NCBI GenBank assembly: GCA_022559845.1
Contig: CM040124.1
Span: 67,355,491 to 67,419,490, forward strand
DNA from: Amorphophallus konjac
Taxonomy: Eukaryota; Streptophyta; Magnoliopsida; Alismatales; Araceae
DNA: 64,000 bases
Reading direction: 5' to 3'
The notes below the pieces were generated by a model, which saw only the letters and a program-made list of their open reading frames with translations, ran no database searches and was not told the origin of the DNA. The position numbers were made by a program, and so were the translations under genes. How positions within the stretch are numbered: the first letter of the stretch is position 1; each line of letters begins with the position of its first letter. This document shows, one piece after another, positions 12,601-24,049 of this stretch.

Positions 12601-15600
12601 AGACCCCCGAACCTGACTTGGGAGAAATTTAAACAAAGTGTATTTACAAAATAAGCTTTTGAGCGCTGGGGCCAAACCGGGTATCCGATTTGGATTCCGT
12701 CAGTTCTGACAAGTCACTTTCATCTCCCAGGTCATGTTGGAATGATCAGCATGCCGATCAGACTGCCATTTTAGATTTTACACCCCCGGACCCGACTTGG
12801 GGAAATTTAAACTAAGTGTATTTACAAAACAACCTTTTAAGTGCTGGGGCCAAACCGTGTATCCGATCTTGATTCGTCAGTTCTGACAAGTCACTTTCAT
12901 CTCCCAGGTCGTGTTGGAACAATCAGCATGCCAATCAGATCGGCATTTCAGATTTTAGAACGCCGGACCTGACTTGGGAGAAATTTAAACTAAGTGTACT
13001 TAGAAAAAGCACTTTTGAGCGCCGGGGCCAAACCGGATATCCAATTTAGATTCCGTCAGTTCTGACAAGTCACTTTCATCTCCAAAGTTGTGTTGGAATA
13101 ATCGGCATGTCGATCAGATCGATATTTCAGATTTTAGCCCCCCAGACCCGACTTGGGAGAAATTTAAACTAAGTGTATTCAGAAAATGCACTTTTGAGTG
13201 TTGGGGCCAAACCGGGCATCCGATTTGGATTCCGTCAGTTCTGACAAGTCACTTTCATCTCCCAGGTCATGTTGGAATGATCGGCATGCCGATCAGACTG
13301 GTATTTCAGATTTTAGACCCCCGGACCCGACTTGGGAGAAATTTAAACTAAGTGTATTTAAAAAATACACTTTTGAGCGCTGGGCTCAAACCGGATATCC
13401 AATTTGGATTCCGTCAGTTCTTACAGGTCACTTTCATCTCCCAGTTCATATTGAAATAATCGGCATGCCGATCAGACTGGTATTTCAGATTTTAGACCCC
13501 CGGACCCGACTTGGGAGAAATTTAAACTAAGTGTATTTACAAAACAAGCTTTTGAGCGCTGGGGCCAAACCAGGTATCCGATTTGGATTCCGTCAATTCT
13601 GACAAGTCACTTTCATCTCCCAGGTCATGTTGGAATGATCAGCATGCCGATCAGATTGGTATTTCAGATGTTAGACCCCCGGACCCGACTTGGGAGAAAT
13701 TTAAACAAAGTGTATTTACAAAACAAGCTTTTGAGTGCTGGGGCCAAACCGGATATCCGATTTAGATTCTGTCAGTTCTGACAAGTCACTTTCATCTCCC
13801 AGGTCATGTTGGAACGATCGGCACGCCGATCAGATTGTTATTTTAGATTTTAGACCCCCGGACCCGACTTGGGAGAAATTTAAACTAAGTGTATTTACCA
13901 AACAAGCTCTTGAGCACTGGGGCCAAACCGGGTATCCGATTTGGATTCCGTCAGTTCTGACAAGTCACTTTCATCTCCCAGGTCGTGTTGGAATGATCAA
14001 CATGCCGATCAGATCGACATTTCAGATTTTAGACCCCCGGACCCGACTTGGGAGAAATTTAAACTATGTGTATTTAGAAAATGCACTTTTGAGCGCTAGG
14101 GCCAAACCGGGTATCCGATTTGAATTCCGTCAGTTCTAACAAGTCACTTTTATTTCCCAGGTCGTGTTGGAATGATCGGCATGCCGATCATATCGGTATT
14201 TCAGATTTTAGACCCCCAGACCCGACTTGGGAGAAATTTAAACTAAGTGTATTTAGAAAATGCACTTTTGAGCGCTGGGGCCAAACCGGATATCCAATTT
14301 GGATTCCGTCAATTTTGACAAGTCACTTTCATCTCCCAGGTCGTGTTGTAACGATCGGCACACTGATCAGACCGATATTTCAGATTTTAGACCCCCGGAC
14401 CTGACTTGGGAGAAATTTAAACAAAGTGTATTTACAAAACAAGCTTTTGAATGCTGGGGAAAAACCGGGTGTCCGATTTGGATTCCGTCAGTTCTGACAA
14501 GTCACTTTCATCTCCCAGGTCGTGTTGGAATGATTAGCATGCCGATCAGACTGCCATTTCAGATTTTATACCCCCGGACCCGACTTGGGAGATATTTAAA
14601 CTAAGTGTATTTACAAAACAAGCTTTTAAGCGCTGGGGCCAAACCGTGTATCCGATCTGAATTCCGTCAGTTCTAACAAGTCACTTTCATCTCCCAGGTC
14701 GTGTTAGAATGATCAGCATGCCGATCAGATCGACATTTCAGATTTTAGACCCCCGGACCTGACTTGGGAGAAATTTAAACTAAGTGTACGTAGAAAATGC
14801 ACTTTTGAGCGCTGGGGCCAAACCGGATATCCGATTTGGATTCCGTCAGTTTTGACAAGTCACTTTCATCTCGCAAGTTATGTTGGAATAATCGGCATGT
14901 CGATCAGACCAGTATTTCAGATTTTAGACCCCCAGACCCGACTTGGGAGAAATTTAAACTAAGTGTATTTAGAAAATACACTTTTGAGCGCTGGGGCCAA
15001 ACCGGGTATCCGATTTGGATTCCGTCAGTTCTGACAAGTCACTTTCATCTCCCAGGTCATGTTGGAATGATCGGTATGCCGATCAGACTGGTATTTGAGA
15101 TTTTAGACCCCTGGACCCGACTTGGGAGAAATTTAAACTAAGTGTATTTAGAAAATACACTTTTGAGCGGTGGGGGCAAACCGGATATCCAATTTAGATT
15201 CCGTCAGTTCTTACAGGTCACTTTCATCTCCTAGGTCATGTTGGAAAAATCGGCATGCCGATCAGACTGGTATTTCAGATTTTAGACCCCCGGACCCGAC
15301 TTGGGAGAAATTTAAACTAAGTGTATTTACAAAACAAGCTTTTGAGCGCTGAGGCCAAACCAGGTATCCGATTTGGATTCCGTCAATTCTGAAAAGTCAC
15401 TTTCATCTCTCAGGTCGTGTTGGAATGATCGGCATGCCAATAATATTGGTATTTCAGATGTTAGACCCCCGGACCCGACTTCGGAGAAATTTAATCTAAG
15501 TGTATTTACAAAACAAGCTTTTGAGCGCTGGGGCCAAACCGGGTGTCCGATTTGGATTATGTCAATTATGACAAGTCACTTTCATCTCTCAGGTCGTGTT

Positions 15601-18600
15601 GGAACGATCGGCACGCCGATCAGACCGGTATTTTAGATTTTAGACCCCCGGACCCGACTTGGGAGAAATTTAAACTGTGTATTTACGAAACAAGCTCTTG
15701 AGCGCTGGGGCCAAACCGGGTATCCGATTTGGATTCCGTCAGTTCTGACAAGTCACTTTCATCTCCAAGGTCGTGTTGGAATGATCAGCACGTCGATCAG
15801 ACTGACATTTCAGATTTTAGACTCCCGGACCTGACTTGGGAGAATTTTAAACTAAGTGTATTTAGAAAATACACTTTTGAGCGTTGGGGCCAAACCGGGT
15901 ATCCGATTTGAATTCCGTCAGTTCTAACAAGTCACTTTTATCTCCCAGGTCGTGTTGGAATGATCGGCATGCCGATCAGATCGGTATTTCAGATTTTAGA
16001 CCCCCAGACCCGACTTGGGAGAAATTTAAACTAAGCGTATTTAGAAAATGCGCTTTTGAGCGCTGGGGCCAAACCGGGTATCCAATTTGAATTCCGTCAG
16101 TTTTGACAAGTCACCTTCATCTCCCAGGTCGTGTTGGATCGATCAGCACACCGATCAGACCGATATTTTAGATTTTAGACCCCGGGACCCGACTTGGGAG
16201 AAATTTAAACAAAGTGTATTTACAAAATAAGCTTTTGAGCGCTGGGGCCAAACCGGGTATCCGATTTAGATTCCGTCAGTTCTGACAAGTCACTTTCATC
16301 TCCCAGGTCATGTTGGAATGATCAGCATGCCGATCAGACTGCCATTTTAGATTTTACACCCCCAGACCCGACTTGGGAGAAATTTAAACTAAGTGTATTT
16401 ACAAAACAACCTTTTAAGTGCTGGGGCCAAACCGTGTATCCGATCTTGATTCCGTCAGTTCTGACAAGTCACTTTCATCTCCCAGGTCGTGTTGGAACAA
16501 TCAGCATGCCAATCAGATCGGCATTTCAGATTTTAGAATGCCGGACCTGACTTGGGAGAAATTTAAACCAAGTGTACTTAGAAAATGCACTTTTGAGCGC
16601 CGGGGCCAAACCGGATATCCAATTTAGATTCCGTCAGTTCTGACAAGTCACCTTCATCTCCAAAGTTGTGTTGGAATAATCAGCATGTCGATCAGATCGA
16701 TATTTCAGATTTTAGCCCCCCAGACCCGACTTGGGAGAAATTTAAACTAAGTGTATTCAGAAAATGCACTTTTGAGTGTTGGGGCCAAACCGGGCATCCG
16801 ATTTGGATTCCGTCAGTTCTGACAAGTCACTTTCATCTCCCAGGTCATGTTGGAATGATCGGCACGCCGATCAGACTGGTATTTCAGATTTTAGACCCCC
16901 GGATCCGACTTGGGAGAAATTTAAACTAAGTGTATTTAAAAAATACACTTTTGAGCGCTGGGGTCAAACCGGATATCCAATTTGGATTCCGTCAGTTCTT
17001 ACAGGTCACTTTCATCTCCCAGTTCATATTGGAATAATCGGCATGCCGATCAGACTGGTATTTCAGATTTTAGACCCCCGGACCCGACTTGGGAGAAATT
17101 TAAACTAAGTGTATTTACAAAACAAGATTTTGAGCGCTGGGGCCAAACCAGGTATCCGATTTGGATTCCGTCAATTCTGACAAGTCACTTTCATCTCCCA
17201 GGTCATGTTGGAATGATCAGCATGCCGATCAGATTGGTATTTCAGATGTTAGACCCCCGGACCCGACTTGGGAGAAATTTAAACAAAGTGTATTTACAAA
17301 ACAAGCTTTTGAGTGCTGGGGCCAAACCGGATATCCGATTTAGATTCTGTCAGTTCTGACAAGTCACTTTCATCTCCCAGGTCATGTTGGAACGATCGGC
17401 ACGCCGATCAGATTGTTATTTTAGATTTTAGACCCCCGGACCCGACTTGGGAGAAATTTAAACTAAGTGTATTTACAAAACAAGCTCTTGAGCACTGGGG
17501 CCAAACCGGGTATCCGATTTGGATTCCGTCAGTTCTGACAAGTCACTTTCATCTCCCAGGTCGTGTTGGAATGATCAACATGCCGATCAGATCGACATTT
17601 CAGATTTTAGACCCCCGGACCCGACTTGAGAGAAATTTAAACTATGTGTATTTAGAAAATGCACTTTTGAGCGCTAGGGCCAAACCGGGTATCCGATTTG
17701 AATTCCGTCAGTTCTAACAAGTCACTTTTATTTCCCAGGTCGTGTTGGAAAGATCGGCATGCCGATCATATCGGTATTTCAGATTTTAGACCCCCAGACC
17801 CGACTTGGGAGAAATTTAAACTAAGTGTATTTAGAAAATGCACTTTTGAGCGCTGGGGCCAAACCGGATATCCAATTTGGCTTCCGTCAATTTTGACAAG
17901 TCACTTTCATCTCCCAGGTCGTGTTGTAATGATCGGCACACTGATCAGACCGATATTTCAGATTTTAGACCCCCGGACCTGACTTGGGAGAAATTTAAAC
18001 AAAGTGTATTTACAAAACAAGCTTTTGAATGCTGGGGAAAAACCGGGTGTCCGATTTGGATTCCGTCAGTTCTGACAAGTCACTTTCATCTCCCAGGTCG
18101 TGTTGGAATGATTAGCATGCCGATCAGACTGCCATTTCAGATTTTATACCCCCGGACCCGACTTGGGAGATATTTAAACTAAGTGTATTTACAAAACAAG
18201 CTTTTAAGCGCTGGGGCCAAACCGTGTATCCGATCTGAATTCCGTCAGTTCTAACAAGTCACTTTCATCTCCCAGGTCGTGTTAGAATGATCAGCATGCC
18301 GATCAGACTGGTATTTCAGATTTTAGACCCCCGGACCTGACTTGGGAGAAATTTAAACTAAGTGTACGTAGAAAATGCACTTTTGAGCGCTGGGGCCAAA
18401 CCGGATATCCGATTTGGATTCCGTCAGTTTTGACAAATCACTTTCATCTCGCAAGTTATGTTGGAATAATCGGCATGTCGATCAGACCAGTATTTCAGAT
18501 TTTAGACCCCCAGACCCGACATGGGAGAAATTTAAACTAAGTGTATTTAGAAAATACACTTTTGAGCGCTGGGGCCAAACCGGGTATCCGATTTGGATTC

Positions 18601-20343
18601 CGTCAGTTCTGACAAGTCACTTTCATCTCCCAGGTCATGTTGGAATGATCGGTATGCCGATCAGACTGGTATTTGAGATTTTAGACCCCTGGACCCGACT
18701 TGGGAGAAATTTAAACTAAGTGTATTTAGAAAATACACTTTTGAGCGGTGGGGGCAAACCGGATATCCAATTTAGATTCCGTCAGTTCTTACAGGTCACT
18801 TTCATCTCCTAGGTCATGTTGGAATAATCGGCATGCCGATCAGACTGGTATTTCAGATTTTAGACCCCCGGACCCGACTTGGGAGAAATTTAAACTAAGT
18901 GTATTTACAAAACAAGCTTTTGAGCGCTGAGGCCAAACCAGGTATCCGATTTGGATTCCGTCAATTCTGAAAAGTCACTTTCATCTCTCAGGTCGTGTTG
19001 GAATGATCGGCATGCCAATAATATTGGTATTTCAGATGTTAGACCCCCGGACCCGACTTCGGAGAAATTTAAACTAAGTGTATTTACAAAACAAGCTTTT
19101 GAGCGCTGGGGCCAAACCGGGTGTCCGATTTGGATTATGTCAATTATGACAAGTCACTTTCATCTCTCAGGTCGTGTTGGAACGATCGGCACGCCGATCA
19201 GACCGGTATTTTAGATTTTAGACCCCCGGACCCGACTTGGGAGAAATTTAAACTGTGTATTTACGAAACAAGCTCTTGAGCGCTGGGGCCAAACCGGGTA
19301 TCCGATTTGGATTCCGTCAGTTCTGACAAGTCACTTTCATCTCCAAGGTCGTGTTGGAATGATCAGCACGCCGATCAGACTGACATTTCAGATTTTAGAC
19401 TCCCGGACCTGACTTGGGAGAATTTTAAACTAAGTGTATTTAGAAAATACACTTTTGAGCGTTGGGGCCAAACCGGGTATCCGATTTGAATTCCGTCAGT
19501 TCTAACAAGTCACTTTTATCTCCCAGGTCGTGTTGGAATGATCGGCATGCCGATCAGATCGGTATTTCAGATTTTAGACCCCCAGACCCGACTTGGGAGA
19601 AATTTAAACTAAGCGTATTTAGAAAACGCACTTTTGAGCGCTGGGGCCAAACCGGGTATCCAATTTGAATTCCGTCAGTTTTGACAAGTCACCTTCATCT
19701 CCCAGGTCGTGTTGGATCGATCGGCACACCGATCAGACCGATATTTCAGATTTTAGACCCCGGGACCCGACTTGGGAGAAATTTAAACAAAGTGTATTTA
19801 CAAAATAAGCTTTTGAGCGCTGGGGCCAAACCGGGTATCCGATTTGGATTCCGTCAGTTCTGACAAGTCACTTTCATCTCCCAGGTCGTGTTGGAATGAT
19901 CAACATGCCGATCAGACTGCCATTTTAGATTTTAGACCCCCGGACCCGACTTGGGAGAAATTTAAACTAAGTGTATTTACAAAACAACCTTTTAAGCGCT
20001 GGGGCCAAACCGTGTATCCGATCTTGATTCCGTCAGTTCTGACAAGTCACTTTCATCTCCCAGGTCATGTTGGAACAATCAGCATGCCGATCAGATCGGC
20101 ATTTCAGATTTTAGACCCCCGGACCTGACTTGGGAGAAATTTAAACTAAGTGTACTTAGAAAATGCACTTTTGAGCGCTGGGGCCAAACCGGATATCCAA
20201 TTTAGATTCCGTCAGTTCTGACAAGTCACTTTCATCTCCCAAGTTGTGTTGGAATAATCAGCATGTCGATCAGATCGATATTTCAGATTTTAGCCCCCCA
20301 GACCCGACTTGGGAGAAATTTAAACTAAGTGTATTTAGAAAAT
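9610..20343 (+). repeat. Three copies of a 20-mer higher-order repeat (3578 bp each)
   Basis: Approximate copies are 9610-13187, 13188-16765 and 16766-20343. Offsets between equivalent positions are 3576-3578 bp throughout. Neighbouring monomers within a copy differ far more than equivalent monomers between copies, which defines a higher-order repeat. Copies 2 and 3 look almost identical; copy 1 is slightly more different. Confidence 0.93.
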
Positions 20344-21165
20344 GCACTTTTGAGCATTGGGGCCAAACCGGGTATCCGATTTGGATTCCGTCAGTTCTTA
20401 CAAGTCACTTTCTTCTCTCAGGTCCTATTGGAATGATCGGCACGCCGATCATACCAGTATTTCATATTTTAGACCCCCGGACCCGACTTGGGAGAAATTT
20501 AAACTAAGTGTATTTACAAAACAACCTTTTAAGCGCTGGGGCCAAACCGTGTATCCGATCTTGATTCCGTCAGTTCTGACAAGTCACTTTCATCTCCCAG
20601 GTCGTGTTGGAACAATCAGCATGCCGATCAGATCGGCATTTCAGATTTTAGACCCCCGGACCTGACTTGGGAGAAATTTAAACTAAGTGTACTTAGAAAA
20701 TGCACTTTTGAGCGCCGGGGCCAAACCGGATATCCAATTTAGATTCCGTCAGTTCTGACAAGTCACTTTCATCTCCCAAGTTGTGTTGGAATAATCAGCA
20801 TGTCGATCAGATCGATATTTCAGATTTTAGCCCCCCAGACCCGACTTGGGAGAAATTTAAACTAAGTGTATTTAGAAAATGCACTTTTGAGCATTGGGGC
20901 CAAACCGGGTATCCGATTTGGATTCCGTCAGTTCTTACAAGTCACTTTCATCTCTCAGGTCCTATTGGAACGATCGGCACGCCGATCATACCAGTATTTC
21001 ATATTTTAGACCCCCGGACCCGACTTGGGAGAAATTTAAACTATGTGTATTTACAAAACAAGCTTTTGAGCGCTGGGGCCAAACTGGGTATCCGATTTGG
21101 ATTCCGTCAATTCTGACAAGTCACTTTCTTCTCTCAGGTCATGTTGGAATGATCTGCACACTGAT
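20092..21165 (+). repeat. Local 537-bp (three-monomer) duplication at the array edge
   Basis: Positions 20244 and 20781 begin equivalent monomers 537 bp apart with nearly identical surroundings. This is a more recent amplification with a smaller register, just beyond the third 20-mer copy. Confidence 0.85.
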
Positions 21166-22207
21166 CAGACTGGTATTTCAGATTTTAGACCCCCAGACCT
21201 GACTTGGAAGAAATTTAAACTAAGTGTATTTACAAAATAAGCTTTTGAGCGCTGGGGCCAAACCGGGTATCCGATTTAGATTCTGTCAGTTCTGACAAGT
21301 CACTTTCATCTCCCAGGTCGTGTTGGAATGATCGACATATCAATCAGACTGGTATTTCATATTTTAGACTCCCGGACCCGACTTGGGAGAAATTTAAACT
21401 AAGTGTATTTAGAAAATGTACTTTTGAATGCTGGGGCCAAACCGGGTATCCGATTTACATTCTGTCGATTCTGACAAGTTAATTTCATCTCCCAGGTCAT
21501 GTTGGAATGATCAGCACATCGATCAGACCAGTATTTCAGATTTTAGACCCCCGGACCTGACTTGGGAGAAATTTAAACTAAGTGTATTTAGAAAATGCAC
21601 TTTTGAGCGCTGGGGCCAAACTGGGTATCCGATTTGGATTCCGTCAGTTCTGACAAGTCAATTTCATCTGCCAGGACGTGTTGTAATGATCGGCATGTCG
21701 ATCAGACTGGTATTTCATTTATTAGACCCCGGAACCCAACTTGAGAGAAATTTAAAAAGTAAGTGCATTTACAAAATGCACTTTTGAGCGTCGGGCTCAA
21801 ACCGGGTATCCGATTTGGATTGCGTCAGTTCTGAAAAGTCACTTTCATCTCCCAGGTCCTGTTGGAAGGATCGGCACGCCGATCAGACCGATATTTTACA
21901 TTTTAGACCCCCCAATCCCTATTTATCTATCTTTTAAATTAATTACATTGAGATACTGCACTTTTGAGCGTTGGGCCCAAATCGGGTATCCGATTTAGAT
22001 TTCGACAGTTCTCACAAGTCACTTTTATCTCCCAACTCCTCTTGGAATGATCGACACGCCGATCAGATCGATATTTCAGATTTTAGACCCCCGAACCCTG
22101 AATTCTATGAATTCTTCTCAACTAAGTTAGTTTTGAAAACACACGTAGTTTTGAATCTGAGTTATTTGAGCGTCGGGCTCAAACCGGATATCCGATTTGG
22201 ATTCTGA

Positions 22208-22650
22208 TCGCAGGCCAATGCTGCGAGTATAGCTCTTTCCTCTTCTCAATGATTAGTCCTTTGTTGGTTTGGAATATATGTGGCATTGGCAACAAACCCT
22301 CTCAACGGTGTTTGCGTCGTTACTGTAGGAAATTTGATGTGCAGTTGGTTGCTATTTCTGAACCCAAAGGTAGTGCTTCTAAGGCTCCTGGTATCATGCA
22401 GTGCTTGGGCTTTTAGCTATTAGCAGTGAACGATGATGAGCAGTCTGAAATCATGGACTTTGGTGTTCATCTTCAGAAGGCCTGGATGATTGGGGGAGAC
22501 TTTAATACTATTGCTTCTCCAGAGGAGAAGGTGGGGGATAATATACAATTCCTGGGTTCTATGGTGGACTTCCAGGCTTTTCTCTCGGCCACAGGGCTTA
22601 TTGACGCGGCGTTCAGAGGTAACTCTTTTACCTGGTCGAATAATCAATAG
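22208..22650 (+). pseudogene. LINE (L1-type) endonuclease fragment
   Basis: Interrupted plus-strand reading typical of the N-terminal part of a plant L1 ORF2 endonuclease. It starts near 22255 with LVWNICGIGN (the usual 'WNIRGLGN' start), then AISEPKG (the SEPK motif), then after a stop IGGDFNTI (the GGDFN catalytic motif) and GNSFTWSNNQ. No reverse transcriptase follows. It breaks the satellite between the last monomers and an orphan monomer at 23797, so it arrived after the array existed. Confidence 0.8.
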
Positions 22651-23796
22651 CCAACAAGGCCAATCAGCCTATTAAGAAATCAGCGGCACCAGATCAAGCT
22701 GATCTGTCAAGAAATCAATAGTCAGGAGATGTTCCCTTTTCAGAAACTTTTGATTTCATGTGGGTCTATGTACTCAAAATTTTTATTTAGTCTTCCTAGA
22801 TCCCATTAATATCCTTTTTTATTTCTCAAGTTTCTTTCTATTCCTCAATGGCTCAACATGCAACCAAATTTTTTTGACAAGGGGTTAGGAAATTTATGTT
22901 TGACATATGGATGACATAGTGCATAACTGCATATCTCTTCAGTCTGTTCTAGAGTATGACTGAAGATGGTCTGAACTATGGCTCTTATATGGCTCTTATA
23001 TCTCTTCATGTCTCAACAATCCTGGGTTGCAGGAAGAATTCAGAACCTCAGGAGATCACTGCTTAAATTGGTTGAGACAGTAGAAATCTTTTTCTGATCT
23101 TTGGTTTCATCAGCGGCACATCTCTTTGGTGTTTTAACTAATAGGTGAATAGGGATAGCTCGTAGATTATCCAAGCTAGGGCTTCATATGCCTATTCCCA
23201 ATTTGCTTATGTATTTATGTATTACTGTGCCTTGTGAAATTGTGTTTGAAATGAGTTTTTATGTGTTTTCCCCTATTTATGTATATTTTAGTTGTTGAAC
23301 TGTTAGGTGAGTATTCTCTTGCCGGGTACTACTAGGGACCTTATGGCTAGAGTGGCAGAGGTATGATGTTGCAGAGGTGGGAGAAAGTTGAACTTTGAAT
23401 TCTGGTGGTATCTTCATGAAGAGGAAATCATGGAGTTTGTGATGTTGCTACTAATGATTGTGGACAGAGGATGCTTGGAGGTGGATGAATGATGGCAGCT
23501 TTTTAGTTAGATCGGTATACTACTTTCTTGGTGAAGGAGGGATTTGCTAACCCGTGAGGATTCAGCGTTGGTACCACTGCTTGCCTTTGGAAGGTGCAGG
23601 TCTTGTTGGGCCAAGAGAAATTGTGATATCTGTAATGGGTAGGGTTGCACAAAATAAGCAAATTCAACTTGTTCTTCTGCTTCCCTTCTTTGTTGGTCCA
23701 TCCAATAGAGGTTCTATTCATTTCTGGATGATAACTGATATTTTGCTCTTCTCTTAACTTGCTACTTGCTATTTACCACACAACATCTTGAACTAG
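22651..23796. other. Non-coding remainder of the LINE-associated insertion
   Basis: Stop-rich in all frames, with no domain I recognise. It ends where satellite-like sequence returns, so it is probably the rest of the same insertion. Confidence 0.45.
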
Positions 23797-23990
23797 TGTC
23801 ATATTTGAGCGTCGGGCTCAAACCGGATAGCCGATTTGGAATCCATCAGCTCTCACAACTCACGTCTACCTCGCCAGTCGTGTTGGAAGGATCGGCACGT
23901 CGATCAGGCCAATATTTTACATTTAGGACCCCCGAACCCCGGATTTTCTCAATTCTTCTAAACTAAGTTAGTTTTGAAAACTAGGGAGTT
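23797..23990 (+). repeat. Orphan degenerate satellite monomer
   Basis: TTTGAGCGTCGGGCTCAAACCGGATAGCC and the following 150 bp follow the monomer order, and the flank repeats AACTAAGTTAGTTTTGAAAAC, seen also at about 22122 (read both in pieces). It is the right-hand end of the array, cut off by the LINE-associated insertion. Confidence 0.8.
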
Positions 23991-24049
23991 TTGAAATTTC
24001 AAATGAACATAATTGAGTAATTCCATCAAAATAAAAACATAATAAACAC

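Larger units (their letters stand above)
9280..22207 (+). repeat. 179-bp satellite array inside the CACTA element (~72 monomers)
   Basis: Head-to-tail monomers of about 179 bp with landmarks GACAAGTCACTTTCATCTCC, GATCGGCATGCCGATC, CCCGACTTGGGAGAAATTTA and GGGCCAAACCGGGTATCCG. From about 9610 to 20343 the monomers repeat in the same order every 3578 bp (20 monomers), giving three higher-order copies. Marker variants confirm the period: GATTGTTATTTTAG occurs at 10256, 13833 and 17411. Monomers become degenerate after about 21700. Since 179 is not divisible by 3, the open frames of 60-134 codons seen here are by-products of the repeat, not genes. Confidence 0.97.

Noticed and set aside
9290..21787. 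Many plus-strand open frames of 60-134 codons with similar proteins
   Set aside because: They recur with the 179-bp satellite, shift frame from monomer to monomer and have no start context or known domain; they are repeat by-products.
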